Assembly: GCF_001984175.1 (NCBI RefSeq)
Contig: NZ_MTQP01000062.1
Location: 124,001-188,000 of the forward strand
Source: Saccharothrix sp. ALI-22-I
Lineage (GTDB): Bacteria > Actinomycetota > Actinomycetes > Mycobacteriales > Pseudonocardiaceae
DNA: 64,000 nucleotides
Direction: 5' to 3'
Numbering within the stretch: position 1 is the first letter of the stretch; every line of letters starts with the position of its first letter. The notes under the pieces are model-generated. The model was given only the letters and a program-made list of their open reading frames with translations. It was not told where the DNA came from and searched no databases. Positions 16,469 to 23,573 of the stretch are shown here, in pieces. The translations under genes were made by a program, and so were the position numbers.

Positions 16469-16485
16469 ATCTAGTCTGTCTAGAT
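16469..16485. promoter_or_regulatory. ATCTAG-N5-CTAGAT palindrome, candidate toxin-antitoxin operator
   Basis: Perfect 6-bp arms around TCTGT, placed 21 bp upstream of the antitoxin ATG. Phd/YefM and VapBC-type modules are autoregulated by binding such palindromes over their promoter. This is inferred from position and symmetry. Confidence 0.6.
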
Positions 16486-16506
16486 AGATGGTGAGGAGCA
16501 TGCGCA

Positions 16507-16764
16507 ATGAACGGACACTGGCAGTTGCAAGAGGCCAAGCAGCGTTTCAGCGAGCTGATCAGGTCTGTCGAGACGGACGGCCCGCAGTTCGTCACCAGGC
16601 ATGGGGAAGAGGTCGCGGTGGTCATCGACATCGCCGAGTACCGACGTCTCCGAGGTGGCGGGGAGGACTTCAAGGCGTTTTTGCGGGCTGCCCCGGACCT
16701 TGACCTTGAGGTTGACCGGTCGTCGATGCCCGCGCGAGTTGTCGACCTGGGTGAGGGTGAGTGA
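16507..16764 (+). CDS. Phd/YefM-type antitoxin
   Basis: An 85-residue antitoxin. The N-terminal DNA-binding fold of the Phd/YefM family is visible as WQLQEAKQRFSELIRSVETDGPQFVTRHG followed by EEVAVVIDIAEYRRL. The C-terminal ~35 residues (DFKAFLRAAPDLDLEVDRS) should be the flexible segment that wraps and neutralises the toxin. ATG 16507 follows GTGAGGAG. The stop overlaps the toxin GTG as GTGA, ensuring coupled translation. The palindrome just upstream is the likely autoregulatory site. Confidence 0.9.
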   Translation: MNGHWQLQEAKQRFSELIRSVETDGPQFVTRHGEEVAVVIDIAEYRRLRGGGEDFKAFLRAAPDLDLEVDRSSMPARVVDLGEGE

Positions 16765-17180
16765 GCTTCCTCCTCGACACCAACATCGTGTCGGAGATCC
16801 GCAAGAAGGTGCCGAACCCCGGTGTTTCCGCCTGGTTTACGTCGGTTCCCGCGAGCGAGTTGTTCCTCAGCGTGATGGTTGTCGGCGAGATCAGGCAGGG
16901 CATCGAGCGGCTCGCCCGGCGAGACTCGACCCAGGCCGAGGTCGTCGAGCGGTGGCTCGGACAGTTGATCGACGTTTACGGCGACAGGGTCGCGCCCGTC
17001 ACCGCGGAGGTGGCTGAGACATGGGGGCGTCTCAACGTCCCCGACCCCCTGCCGGTCGTTGACGGCCTACTGGCGGCAACCGCCCTGGCACACGGGTGGA
17101 CCCTGGTCACGCGGAACGTCAGCGGTGTCGCCTCGACTGGTGCACGGCTCCTGAACCCCTTCACCACGGACGCACGCTAA
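16761..17180 (+). CDS. PIN-domain toxin (FitB/VapC type)
   Basis: A 139-residue Mg2+-dependent ribonuclease toxin of the PIN family. The acidic active-site residues are visible: FLLDTNIVSEIRK (D6), the glutamate in VVGEIRQGIERLARR, and the aspartate in LPVVDGLLAATALAHGWTLVTRN. The LDTNIVSE start plus PNPGVSAWF is characteristic of the FitB subgroup. RNA target unknown. It starts by a 4-bp overlap with the antitoxin. The module sits between nrdJ and a region of gene debris, consistent with acquired DNA. Confidence 0.9.
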   Translation: MSFLLDTNIVSEIRKKVPNPGVSAWFTSVPASELFLSVMVVGEIRQGIERLARRDSTQAEVVERWLGQLIDVYGDRVAPVTAEVAETWGRLNVPDPLPVVDGLLAATALAHGWTLVTRNVSGVASTGARLLNPFTTDAR

Positions 17181-17184
17181 GAGC

Positions 17185-17233
17185 AACACCGCCGGTGTCG
17201 AGCCGGACCTGGCGCTGGTGAAGTTCAAGAAAG
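17185..17233 (+). pseudogene. fragment copied from nrdJ
   Basis: A 49-bp stretch matching nrdJ 15217-15265, including 34 identical bases (17198-17231 versus 15230-15263) that encode EPDLALVKFKK. It is in no larger reading frame and begins 5 bp after the toxin stop. It looks like a leftover of a partial nrdJ duplication or an insertion event involving the toxin-antitoxin module. Confidence 0.75.
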
Positions 17234-17297
17234 GCTCGCCGCCGGGCTGCCGTGGCGGGAGGCCACCGGGGCCTCGTCCAAAGGGTGTGGCGCGAAC

Positions 17298-17591
17298 ATG
17301 CGTGTAGCGCCGGTGGGACTCGTGCCGGACCTGTCCGACGACGACCGCACCGGGATCGCCCAGCTCCAGTCCGCTCTCACGCACGGCCACCCGACGGCGC
17401 TGGCGGCCAGTGAGCTGACGGCGTTCGCGGTGCACTGGTTGCGCGGTGGCATGGATCCCGGCGACCTGACGACTGCGTTGCGGCAGCGGTGCGCCGAGCA
17501 GCGGTCCGACTACCGCGAGGACTGGTTGGGCGATCTGCGGGTTGGCGAGAGTTTTAGACAGATCGTTACAGAACCTGCTACCGTCACCGGC
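17298..17591 (+). pseudogene. open frame of unknown origin running into tetR without a stop
   Basis: An ATG at 17298 opens 98 codons that read into the TetR gene in the same frame. The translation up to about WLGDLRVGES looks protein-like (SDDDRTGIAQLQSALTHGHP, ELTAFAVHWLRGGMDPGDL), with actinobacterial codon use. The end coincides with the tetR promoter/operator. TetR proteins do not normally carry such an extension. I read it as a 3'-truncated gene remnant; a genuine fused N-terminus is less likely. The family was not recognised. Confidence 0.4.
17552..17574. promoter_or_regulatory. TetR operator copy 1 (before tetR)
   Basis: TTTTAGACAGATCGTTACAG followed by AAC, 18 bp upstream of the tetR ATG. 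It matches the site at 18222-18244 in 18-19 of 23 positions. Both fit TTTT-R-GACAGATC-RW-TACA-R-AA, a partial palindrome centred on GATC. A shared site before regulator and transporter suggests direct repression of both. Confidence 0.7.
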
Positions 17592-18182
17592 ATGCCCCGA
17601 CCCAAGGCATTCGACGAGGAGCAGGCGGTCGACGCGGCCATGCGCGCGTTCTGGGCGAACGGCTACGAGGCCACGTCCACCGAGGACCTGTGCCGGGCCA
17701 CCGGGTTGGGGCGGAGCAGTATCTACAACACGTTCACCAGTAAGCACGAGCTCTTCAAGCGCGCGCTCGTCCGCTACACCGAGCTCATGACCACCAGCCA
17801 GGTCGCGCTCCTCGAAGACGAGACCCGTTCGGCGAAGGACCGGCTGCGTGATGTGCTCGACGCGATCATCGCGGGCGAGATCGAGAACCGACGTGACGAC
17901 CGGGGGCTGGGCTGCCTCACGGTCAACACCACCGTCGAACTCGCCGCACGGGACAGGGAAGCCGCCGAGTTGGTGGCACGAGATCAGCAGCTCAGGCTGG
18001 ACGCGCTGGCGACGGTCATCCGGATCGGCCAACGCGACGGCGAGTTCACGTCCACCAGAGACCCGGCGGAGCTGGCGCGTTTCCTGAACGCCGTCATCGC
18101 GGGCATACGGGTCACAGGTCAAGGCGGCGCGGACATCCCGACGCTGCGCGCCATCGCGACCACCGCCTTGGACGCCCTCTAG
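17592..18182 (+). CDS. TetR/AcrR family regulator
   Basis: A 196-residue regulator starting MPRPKAFDEEQAVDAAMRAF. The helix-turn-helix (STEDLCRATGLGRSSIYNTFTSKHELF) is clear, and the C-terminal domain has RDRLRDVLDAIIAGEIENRR, GCLTVNTTVELAARD and FLNAVIAGIRVTGQGG, the pattern of the AcrR subgroup found next to multidrug exporters. The start was chosen by homology; an open frame extends 98 codons upstream. The adjacent MFS gene follows after 75 bp, and both have the same operator-like sequence upstream, so this protein probably represses itself and the exporter. Confidence 0.9.
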   Translation: MPRPKAFDEEQAVDAAMRAFWANGYEATSTEDLCRATGLGRSSIYNTFTSKHELFKRALVRYTELMTTSQVALLEDETRSAKDRLRDVLDAIIAGEIENRRDDRGLGCLTVNTTVELAARDREAAELVARDQQLRLDALATVIRIGQRDGEFTSTRDPAELARFLNAVIAGIRVTGQGGADIPTLRAIATTALDAL

Positions 18183-18221
18183 AACGACACAGCGGGCCCG
18201 AGGAAGTCACCCATGCCCGCA

Positions 18222-18244
18222 TTTTGGACAGATCAATACAAAAT
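18222..18244. promoter_or_regulatory. TetR operator copy 2 (before the MFS gene)
   Basis: TTTTGGACAGATCAATACAA followed by AAT, ending just before the AGGAG ribosome-binding site of the MFS gene. It is the counterpart of 17552-17574. Its presence inside the longer possible MFS frame supports the later start at 18258. Confidence 0.7.
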
Positions 18245-18257
18245 AGGAGCACCCAGA

Positions 18258-19442
18258 ATGCCCCGTGTCGTCCACCTGCTGGCCCTCGGCATCTTCGCCA
18301 TGGTCACCAGCGAGTTCGTCGTCGCCGGCCTCATGCCGCAGATGGCCGCCGGCCTGCACGTCACCATCCCCGAGATCGGCTACCTGATCACCGCGTTCGC
18401 CGCCGCGATGGCCGTCGGCGGACCGCTGCTCACCGTGCTGATGCTCCGGCTCCGCCCCAAACCGGCGCTCATGACGCTGTTCGCCGTCTTCCTCGCCGGC
18501 AACGCCCTCGCCGCCACCGCCGCCGACTACGGCGTGATGCTCACCGCCCGCGTCATCACCGGTGCCGCGTCACAGGCGTTCTTCGGCGTCGCGATCTCGG
18601 TGACCTCTGCCCTGGTCAAGGAGAACCTGCGCGGCCGGGCCACCGCGACCGTCCTCAACGGACTGATGCTGGGCACGCTCCTCGGCCTGCCGCTGGCCAC
18701 GTTCATCGGCGAACACCTCGGCTGGCGCGCGGCGTTCTGGGGCATCGCCGTGCTCACCGTCGCGGCGGCCGCGAGCACGTTCGCGGGCGTGCCGACCTTG
18801 GACCGCGTCAACGGCGACACGACCGTTCGGGCCGAACTGAGGGCCTTCGCCCGGCCCAGGCTGTGGCTGGTGCTGTCCACCAGCACGTTCGTCATCGGCG
18901 CGACGTTCGCCGCGTTCAGCTACGTCAACCCGATCCTGACCGAGGTCACCGGCTTCACCCCGAGCACGGTCCCGTTGCTGCTCATCGCCTACGGCGCCGC
19001 CACACTCGTCGGCAACCACGTGGTCGGCCGGTTCGCCGACCGGCACGCGCTGCCGACGTTGTTCACCGGCCTGGCCCTGAACGCCGTCTTCCTCACCGGT
19101 TTCGCCCTGCTCGCCGACGCGAAACTGCCGGCAGTCGTGAGCCTGCTCGGCATCGGCCTGGTCGGCGTCACGATGAACCCCGCGCTGGTGACCCGCGTCC
19201 AGCGCACGGGCAACGCCGGACCGCTGGTCAACACCGTGCACGGGTCGTTCATCACGCTCGGCATCATCATCGGCTCGTGGCTGGGCGGCCTCCTCATCAC
19301 CGATCACGGCCTGCGCGCGCCACTGTGGCTGGGCGCGGCACTCGCGGTGACCGGCCTCGCCACCCTGATCCCCGACCTGCGCCGCCGTGAAGTGCGCGAA
19401 CCGGCGGACGGCCGGTCCGAGGCCGCCGGCTACCGGAAGTAG
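18258..19442 (+). CDS. MFS drug transporter (DHA1, AraJ/CmlA-like)
   Basis: A 394-residue, 12-TM proton antiporter. It starts PRVVHLLALGIFAMVTSEFVVAGLMP, a DHA1 hallmark, with TM2-3 loop LTVLMLRLRPKPALM and motif C region NGLMLGTLLGLPLATFIGE. ATG 18258 has AGGAG 8 bp upstream; the frame opens earlier at 18213 but that would include the operator. Close to chloramphenicol-type and arabinose-type exporters in pattern, but the substrate is unknown. Control by the upstream TetR through the shared operator is likely. A terminator follows at 19452. Confidence 0.9.
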   Translation: MPRVVHLLALGIFAMVTSEFVVAGLMPQMAAGLHVTIPEIGYLITAFAAAMAVGGPLLTVLMLRLRPKPALMTLFAVFLAGNALAATAADYGVMLTARVITGAASQAFFGVAISVTSALVKENLRGRATATVLNGLMLGTLLGLPLATFIGEHLGWRAAFWGIAVLTVAAAASTFAGVPTLDRVNGDTTVRAELRAFARPRLWLVLSTSTFVIGATFAAFSYVNPILTEVTGFTPSTVPLLLIAYGAATLVGNHVVGRFADRHALPTLFTGLALNAVFLTGFALLADAKLPAVVSLLGIGLVGVTMNPALVTRVQRTGNAGPLVNTVHGSFITLGIIIGSWLGGLLITDHGLRAPLWLGAALAVTGLATLIPDLRRREVREPADGRSEAAGYRK

Positions 19443-19451
19443 TCCGCCGCA

Positions 19452-19489
19452 CCCGGCGCCGTGCCGTTGTCGAAGGTCACGGCGCCGGG
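19452..19489. terminator. stem-loop between convergent MFS and sdhB genes
   Basis: CCCGGCGCCGT and ACGGCGCCGGG are exact reverse complements (11 bp) around a 16-nt loop, in the gap between two convergent genes. Likely a bidirectional terminator; no T-run. Confidence 0.65.
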
Positions 19490-19520
19490 GTGGACGGGTC
19501 TTCCCGCAGCGGCAGCCGGG

Positions 19521-20270
19521 TTACGACCGGCGGAACAGTTTGTTGCCCAGCCACACGATCGGGTCGTAGCGCTGGTCGGCCACGCGTTCCTTCATCGGGA
19601 TCAACGCGTTGTCGGTGATCTTGATGTGCTCCGGGCACACGTCCGAGCAGCACTTGGTGATGTTGCACAGCCCCAGGCCGTGCGAAGACTGCGCCTGCGC
19701 CACCCGGTCCGCCTCGTCCAGCGGGTGCATCTCCAACTCCGCCACCCGCATCAGGAACCGCGGCCCGGCGAACGACTCCTTGTTCTCCTCGTGGTCACGG
19801 ATGACGTGGCAGGTGTTGTTGCACAGGAAGCACTCGATGCACTTGCGGAACTCCTGCGAGCGCTCCACGTCGACCTGCTGCATCCGGTACTCCCCCGGCG
19901 CCACGCCGGCCGGCGGCTTGAACGACGGGATCTCGCGCGCCTTGCGGTAGTTGTACGACACGTCCGTCACCAGGTCGCGGATCACCGGGAACGTGCGCAT
20001 CGGCGTCACGGTCACCGTCTCGTCCTCCGCGAACACCGACATCCGCGTCATGCACAGCAGTCGAGGCTTGCCGTTGATCTCCGCCGAGCACGACCCGCAC
20101 TTGCCCGCCTTGCAGTTCCACCGCACGGCCAGGTCCGGCGTCTGGGTCGCCTGCAACCGGTGGATCACGTCGAGCACCACTTCACCCTCGTTGACCTCGA
20201 CGGTGAAGTCCTCCAGCCCTCCCCCCTGGTCCGAACCGCGCCACACCCGGAAGTGCCCCTGGTACCCCAT
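19521..20270 (-). CDS. sdhB: succinate dehydrogenase/fumarate reductase iron-sulfur subunit
   Basis: A 249-residue electron-transfer subunit. The plant-type [2Fe-2S] site is CKAGKCGSC, preceded by RLQATQTPDLAVRWN. The [4Fe-4S]/[3Fe-4S] ferredoxin-like cysteines are in CIECFLCNNTC and CCSDVCPEH. Order and length fit the Sdh1 type of M. tuberculosis (Rv0247c). It is the third gene of a minus-strand operon, starting 1 bp after the flavoprotein stop. It passes electrons from FAD to the membrane anchor. Confidence 0.93.
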   Translation of the reverse strand: MGYQGHFRVWRGSDQGGGLEDFTVEVNEGEVVLDVIHRLQATQTPDLAVRWNCKAGKCGSCSAEINGKPRLLCMTRMSVFAEDETVTVTPMRTFPVIRDLVTDVSYNYRKAREIPSFKPPAGVAPGEYRMQQVDVERSQEFRKCIECFLCNNTCHVIRDHEENKESFAGPRFLMRVAELEMHPLDEADRVAQAQSSHGLGLCNITKCCSDVCPEHIKITDNALIPMKERVADQRYDPIVWLGNKLFRRS

Positions 20271-20271
20271 G

Positions 20272-22170
20272 TCACCCCTCCAGCTCGTCCGCGGTCAGGT
20301 ACTTCTGCAACTCGGCGTGCTCGAACAGCTCCAACAGGTCCGACCGGATCGGGATCTGCGGCTCCTCCACCACCTCGACCGAAGCACCCGGACCATCGGC
20401 ACCGGGCAGCCGGCACACCAGCAACTTCCGCCGCCAGTCCGCTTCCATCTGCGGGTAGTCGTCCCGCGTGTGACCGCCGCGGCTCTCCGTGCGCATCAAC
20501 GCGGCCTTCGCCACGCACTCGCTGACCACGAGCATGTTCCGCAGGTCGAGCGCCAGGTGCCAGCCGGGGTTGAACTGCCGGTGCCCCTCGACGACCAGGG
20601 TCGCGGCCCGCCGCTTCAGCTCGTCCAGCCGCTTGATCGCCTGGTCCATCTCCTCGGCCTTCCGGATGATGCCGACCAGGTCGTTCATCGCCTGCTGCAA
20701 CTCCATGTGCAGCGTGTACGGGTTCTCACCGCCCTCGTCGGAACCGGAGAACGGCGCCACGGCCACCCGTTCCGCCTCGGCCACGGCCTCGGAAGAGCAC
20801 ACCGGCCGAGCCGAAAGCTCCGACACGTACCCGGAGGCGCCCGCGCCCGCCCGTCGCCCGAACACCAGCAGGTCGGACAGCGAGTTGCCGCCCAACCGGT
20901 TAGAGCCGTGCATCCCGCCGGACACCTCGCCCGCCGCGAACAGCCCCGGCACCGACGACGCGCCGGTGTCCGGATCGACCTGCACGCCGCCCATCACGTA
21001 GTGGCAGGTCGGCCCGACTTCCATCGGCTGCGCGGTGATGTCGACGTCCGCCAGCTCCTTGAACTGGTGGTGCATCGACGGCAGTCGCCGGGTGATCTCC
21101 TCGGCGGGCAGCCGGGTCGAGACGTCCAGGAACACGCCGCCGTGTTCGGACCCGCGTCCGGCCTTCACCTCGGAGTTGATCGCGCGGGCGACCTCGTCGC
21201 GCGGCAGCAGCTCGGGTGGCCGACGGTTGTGCTCGGGGTCGGCGTACCAGCGGTCGGCCTCGGCCTCGTTGTCGGCGTACTTGTCCTTGAACACCTCGGG
21301 GATGTAGTCGAACATGAACCGCTTGCCGTCGGAGTTGCGCAGCACGCCGCCGTCACCGCGGACCGATTCGGTGACCAGGATGCCCTTCACCGACGGCGGC
21401 CAGACCATGCCGGTCGGGTGGAACTGGACGAACTCCATGTTGATCAACGACGCGCCGGCGCGCAGGGCCAGGGCGTGACCGTCGCCGGTGTACTCCCACG
21501 AGTTCGACGTCACCTTGAACGACTTGCCGATGCCACCGGTCGCCAGCACCACGGCGGGCGCCTCGAACAGCACGAACCGGCCGGACTCGCGCCAGTACCC
21601 GAACGCGCCGGCCACGCGGCCGTCGTCGAGCACCAGGTCGGTGACGGTGAACTCCTGGAACACCTTCAGCCGCGACTCGTAGTCGCCGGTCTCGGCGAAA
21701 TCGTCCTGCTGGAGGGACACCACCTTCTGCTGGAGGCTGCGGATCAGCTCCAACCCGGTGCGGTCGCCCACGTGCGCCAGGCGCGGGTACTCGTGGCCGC
21801 CGAAGTTGCGCTGGCTGATCCGGCCGTCCTTGGTGCGGTCGAACAACGCGCCGTAGGTCTCCAGCTCCCACACCCGGTCCGGGGCCTCGCGCGCGTGCAG
21901 CTCGGCCATCCGCCAGTTGTTGAGGAACTTCCCGCCGCGCATGGTGTCCCGGAAGTGCACCTGCCAGCTGTCGTTGGAGTTCACGTTGCCCATGGCCGCG
22001 GCGATGCCGCCCTCGGCCATCACCGTGTGCGCCTTGCCGAACAACGACTTGCACAGCACCGCCGTGCGCATCCCGTGTTCCCTGGCCTCGATCGCGGCGC
22101 GCAGCCCCGCACCGCCGGCACCGATCACGAGCACGTCGAACGAATGCCGTTCCAGCTCGGGCAAAACCAC
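20272..22170 (-). CDS. sdhA: succinate dehydrogenase/fumarate reductase flavoprotein subunit
   Basis: A 632-residue FAD subunit that oxidises succinate. The Rossmann motif VIGAGGAGLRAAIEA is near residue 15, and the covalent-FAD histidine region is KAHTVMAEGGIAAAMGN. Active-site segments QFHPTGMVWPP, HYVMGGVQVDP and GLFAAGEVSGGMHGSNRLGGNSL are present. The C-terminal helical domain ends near LQKYLTADELEG. Length and the HTVMAEGG variant match the Sdh1 (Rv0248c) type. It is flanked by the anchor gene upstream (3-bp gap) and the Fe-S gene downstream. Confidence 0.95.
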   Translation of the reverse strand: MVLPELERHSFDVLVIGAGGAGLRAAIEAREHGMRTAVLCKSLFGKAHTVMAEGGIAAAMGNVNSNDSWQVHFRDTMRGGKFLNNWRMAELHAREAPDRVWELETYGALFDRTKDGRISQRNFGGHEYPRLAHVGDRTGLELIRSLQQKVVSLQQDDFAETGDYESRLKVFQEFTVTDLVLDDGRVAGAFGYWRESGRFVLFEAPAVVLATGGIGKSFKVTSNSWEYTGDGHALALRAGASLINMEFVQFHPTGMVWPPSVKGILVTESVRGDGGVLRNSDGKRFMFDYIPEVFKDKYADNEAEADRWYADPEHNRRPPELLPRDEVARAINSEVKAGRGSEHGGVFLDVSTRLPAEEITRRLPSMHHQFKELADVDITAQPMEVGPTCHYVMGGVQVDPDTGASSVPGLFAAGEVSGGMHGSNRLGGNSLSDLLVFGRRAGAGASGYVSELSARPVCSSEAVAEAERVAVAPFSGSDEGGENPYTLHMELQQAMNDLVGIIRKAEEMDQAIKRLDELKRRAATLVVEGHRQFNPGWHLALDLRNMLVVSECVAKAALMRTESRGGHTRDDYPQMEADWRRKLLVCRLPGADGPGASVEVVEEPQIPIRSDLLELFEHAELQKYLTADELEG

Positions 22171-22173
22171 TCC

Positions 22174-22935
22174 TCAGTTGACGAATCGGAGGTCGGAGAT
22201 CGTCCCGGAGGCGACCAGCGCGACGTAGAGGTCCGTGACGCAGACGAAGATCAGCGAGGCCCACGCCAGCTGCATGTGCTTGGCGTTGAGCTTGGAGATC
22301 TGGGTCCACGCCCAGTACCGGACCGGGTGCTTGGAGAAGTGCTTCAGCTGCCCGCCCACGATGTGCCGGCAGGAGTGGCACGACAGCGTGTAGGCGGCGA
22401 GCAGGCCCACGTTCGCCAGCAGCACCAGGTTGCCCAGGCCGACGCCGGTGCTGAACGCGTAGCCCGCGTCGTAGATGTTGATCAGCAGCAGGAGCGACGC
22501 GGCGTAGAAGAAGTAGCGGTGCAGGTTCTGCGCGATCAGCGGGAAGCGGGTCTCGCCGGTGTACTTGGCGTGCGGCTCGGCCACCGCGCACGCGGGCGGG
22601 GACATCCACGCCGCCCGGTAGTACGCCTTGCGGTAGTAGTAGCAGGTCACCCGGAAGCCGAGCAGGAACGGGATGATGACCACCGGCGGGGTGAGGAACC
22701 CCGGCAGCTCGGGCAGCGGCCGGCCGAAGTGCGCCGCCGCGGGCAGGCACTCCTCACTCAGGCACGGCGAGTACATGGGCGTCAGGTAGCGGTACTCGTC
22801 CACCCAGTAGTAGTCGCCCATGAAGGTCCTCACGGCCGCATAGATCGAGATCAGCAACAAGCCGACGAACGTCGCCAGCGGCGGTAGCCACCACCGGTCC
22901 GTCCGCAACGTGCGCTGGGCGATCTGCGCCCTCAT
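22174..22935 (-). CDS. sdhC: succinate dehydrogenase membrane anchor (Rv0249c-like)
   Basis: A 253-residue membrane subunit with about five hydrophobic segments: LPPLATFVGLLLISIYAAV, PPVVIIPFLLGFRVTCYYY, YFFYAASLLLLINIYDAGY, NLVLLANVGLLAAYTLSCHSCRH and HMQLAWASLIFVCVTDLYVAL. The single polypeptide and the CHSCRHIVGG and LHRYFF histidines (haem or quinone site candidates) match the Sdh1 anchor of mycobacteria rather than separate SdhC/SdhD. It is first in the operon; the start follows GAGGTGAGGT. A 17-bp tandem repeat lies just upstream. Confidence 0.85.
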   Translation of the reverse strand: MRAQIAQRTLRTDRWWLPPLATFVGLLLISIYAAVRTFMGDYYWVDEYRYLTPMYSPCLSEECLPAAAHFGRPLPELPGFLTPPVVIIPFLLGFRVTCYYYRKAYYRAAWMSPPACAVAEPHAKYTGETRFPLIAQNLHRYFFYAASLLLLINIYDAGYAFSTGVGLGNLVLLANVGLLAAYTLSCHSCRHIVGGQLKHFSKHPVRYWAWTQISKLNAKHMQLAWASLIFVCVTDLYVALVASGTISDLRFVN

Positions 22936-22956
22936 ACCTCACCTCGTTCCACGTCG

Positions 22957-22990
22957 TTGTGGTGCGGGACACATTGTGGTGCGGGACACA
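22957..22990. promoter_or_regulatory. exact 17-bp tandem direct repeat in the sdh promoter
   Basis: TTGTGGTGCGGGACACA occurs twice in a row, 21 bp upstream of the sdhC start (minus strand). The position fits a regulator-binding direct repeat or a small duplication of promoter DNA. The binding protein is unknown. Confidence 0.7.
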
Positions 22991-23011
22991 CTTCGGGGCC
23001 GAAAACGGGAG

Positions 23012-23039
23012 CGGCCCCCGCGTTCTCACGCGGGGGCCG
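23012..23039. terminator. strong stem-loop terminator downstream of the 23053-23349 gene
   Basis: CGGCCCCCGCG and CGCGGGGGCCG pair over 11 bp around TTCTCA. It lies 14 bp beyond the stop of the minus-strand small gene and upstream of the sdh promoter, so it isolates the two units. Confidence 0.75.
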
Positions 23040-23052
23040 GCCTTCGGTCTGG

Positions 23053-23349
23053 TCAGGTGCGTTGACTGCGGTAGCCGCCGAGACCCTCGTCGTCGGCGTC
23101 GGTCCACAGTTTCGGGTCGTACGGCGTGTCCGGCACGACGACGACCTCCCGTTCGACTCTCGGGGCCTCACGCTGTCGGGGCGTGCTGTCCATGTCCAGC
23201 AACTCGGTCGCGTCGATGTCCAGTCGCTCTACGTCGTTGGCCAGCCTCTGCACCGCGGCCACGTCGCCATACCTGGCGCGCAAGCCGCCGACGCAGTGGC
23301 GCAGTTGGCCAAGCGTCCGGCGCAGCTCGACGATCTCGGAGGACGTCAT
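23053..23349 (-). CDS. small conserved actinobacterial hypothetical protein
   Basis: A 98-residue acidic protein starting MTSSEIVELRRTLGQLRHCVG, chosen because GGGAGG lies 9 bp upstream of this ATG; the frame opens 28 codons earlier without homology-like sequence. The first ~60 residues look like two amphipathic helices (VAAVQRLANDVERLDIDATELLD). The C-terminal part is charged and probably unstructured, ending DPKLWTDADDEGLGGYRS. Short proteins ending in a DAEDEG/GYR tail are common in actinobacteria, but I do not recognise the function. It has its own terminator. Confidence 0.65.
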   Translation of the reverse strand: MTSSEIVELRRTLGQLRHCVGGLRARYGDVAAVQRLANDVERLDIDATELLDMDSTPRQREAPRVEREVVVVPDTPYDPKLWTDADDEGLGGYRSQRT

Positions 23350-23471
23350 GGTCAGCACCTCCCTCGGTGGGTCCGTGTGCCGACTCTGCCAAGTCCGACG
23401 CCCTGTGACAAGCACCACAGGGATTTGAGTCACATCCCATTATCTGAATCGGTTTTGTGACGATCATGTGT

Positions 23472-23497
23472 CGTGACTTACTGTGCGGGTTGTCACG
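23472..23497. promoter_or_regulatory. CGTGAC-N14-GTCACG inverted repeat upstream of edd
   Basis: Perfect 6-bp arms ~80 bp upstream of the edd ATG, in a 224-bp gap between divergent genes. A further TGTGAC/GTCACA pair lies at 23404-23434. Position suits an operator for edd-eda; the regulator is unknown. Confidence 0.3.
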
Positions 23498-23573
23498 TCC
23501 GCACGTGCGACGCCAGCGCTGCCGTCCCACCGGGTCCACTACGGCCCGTGATCACCACCGGAGACAGCGAACC

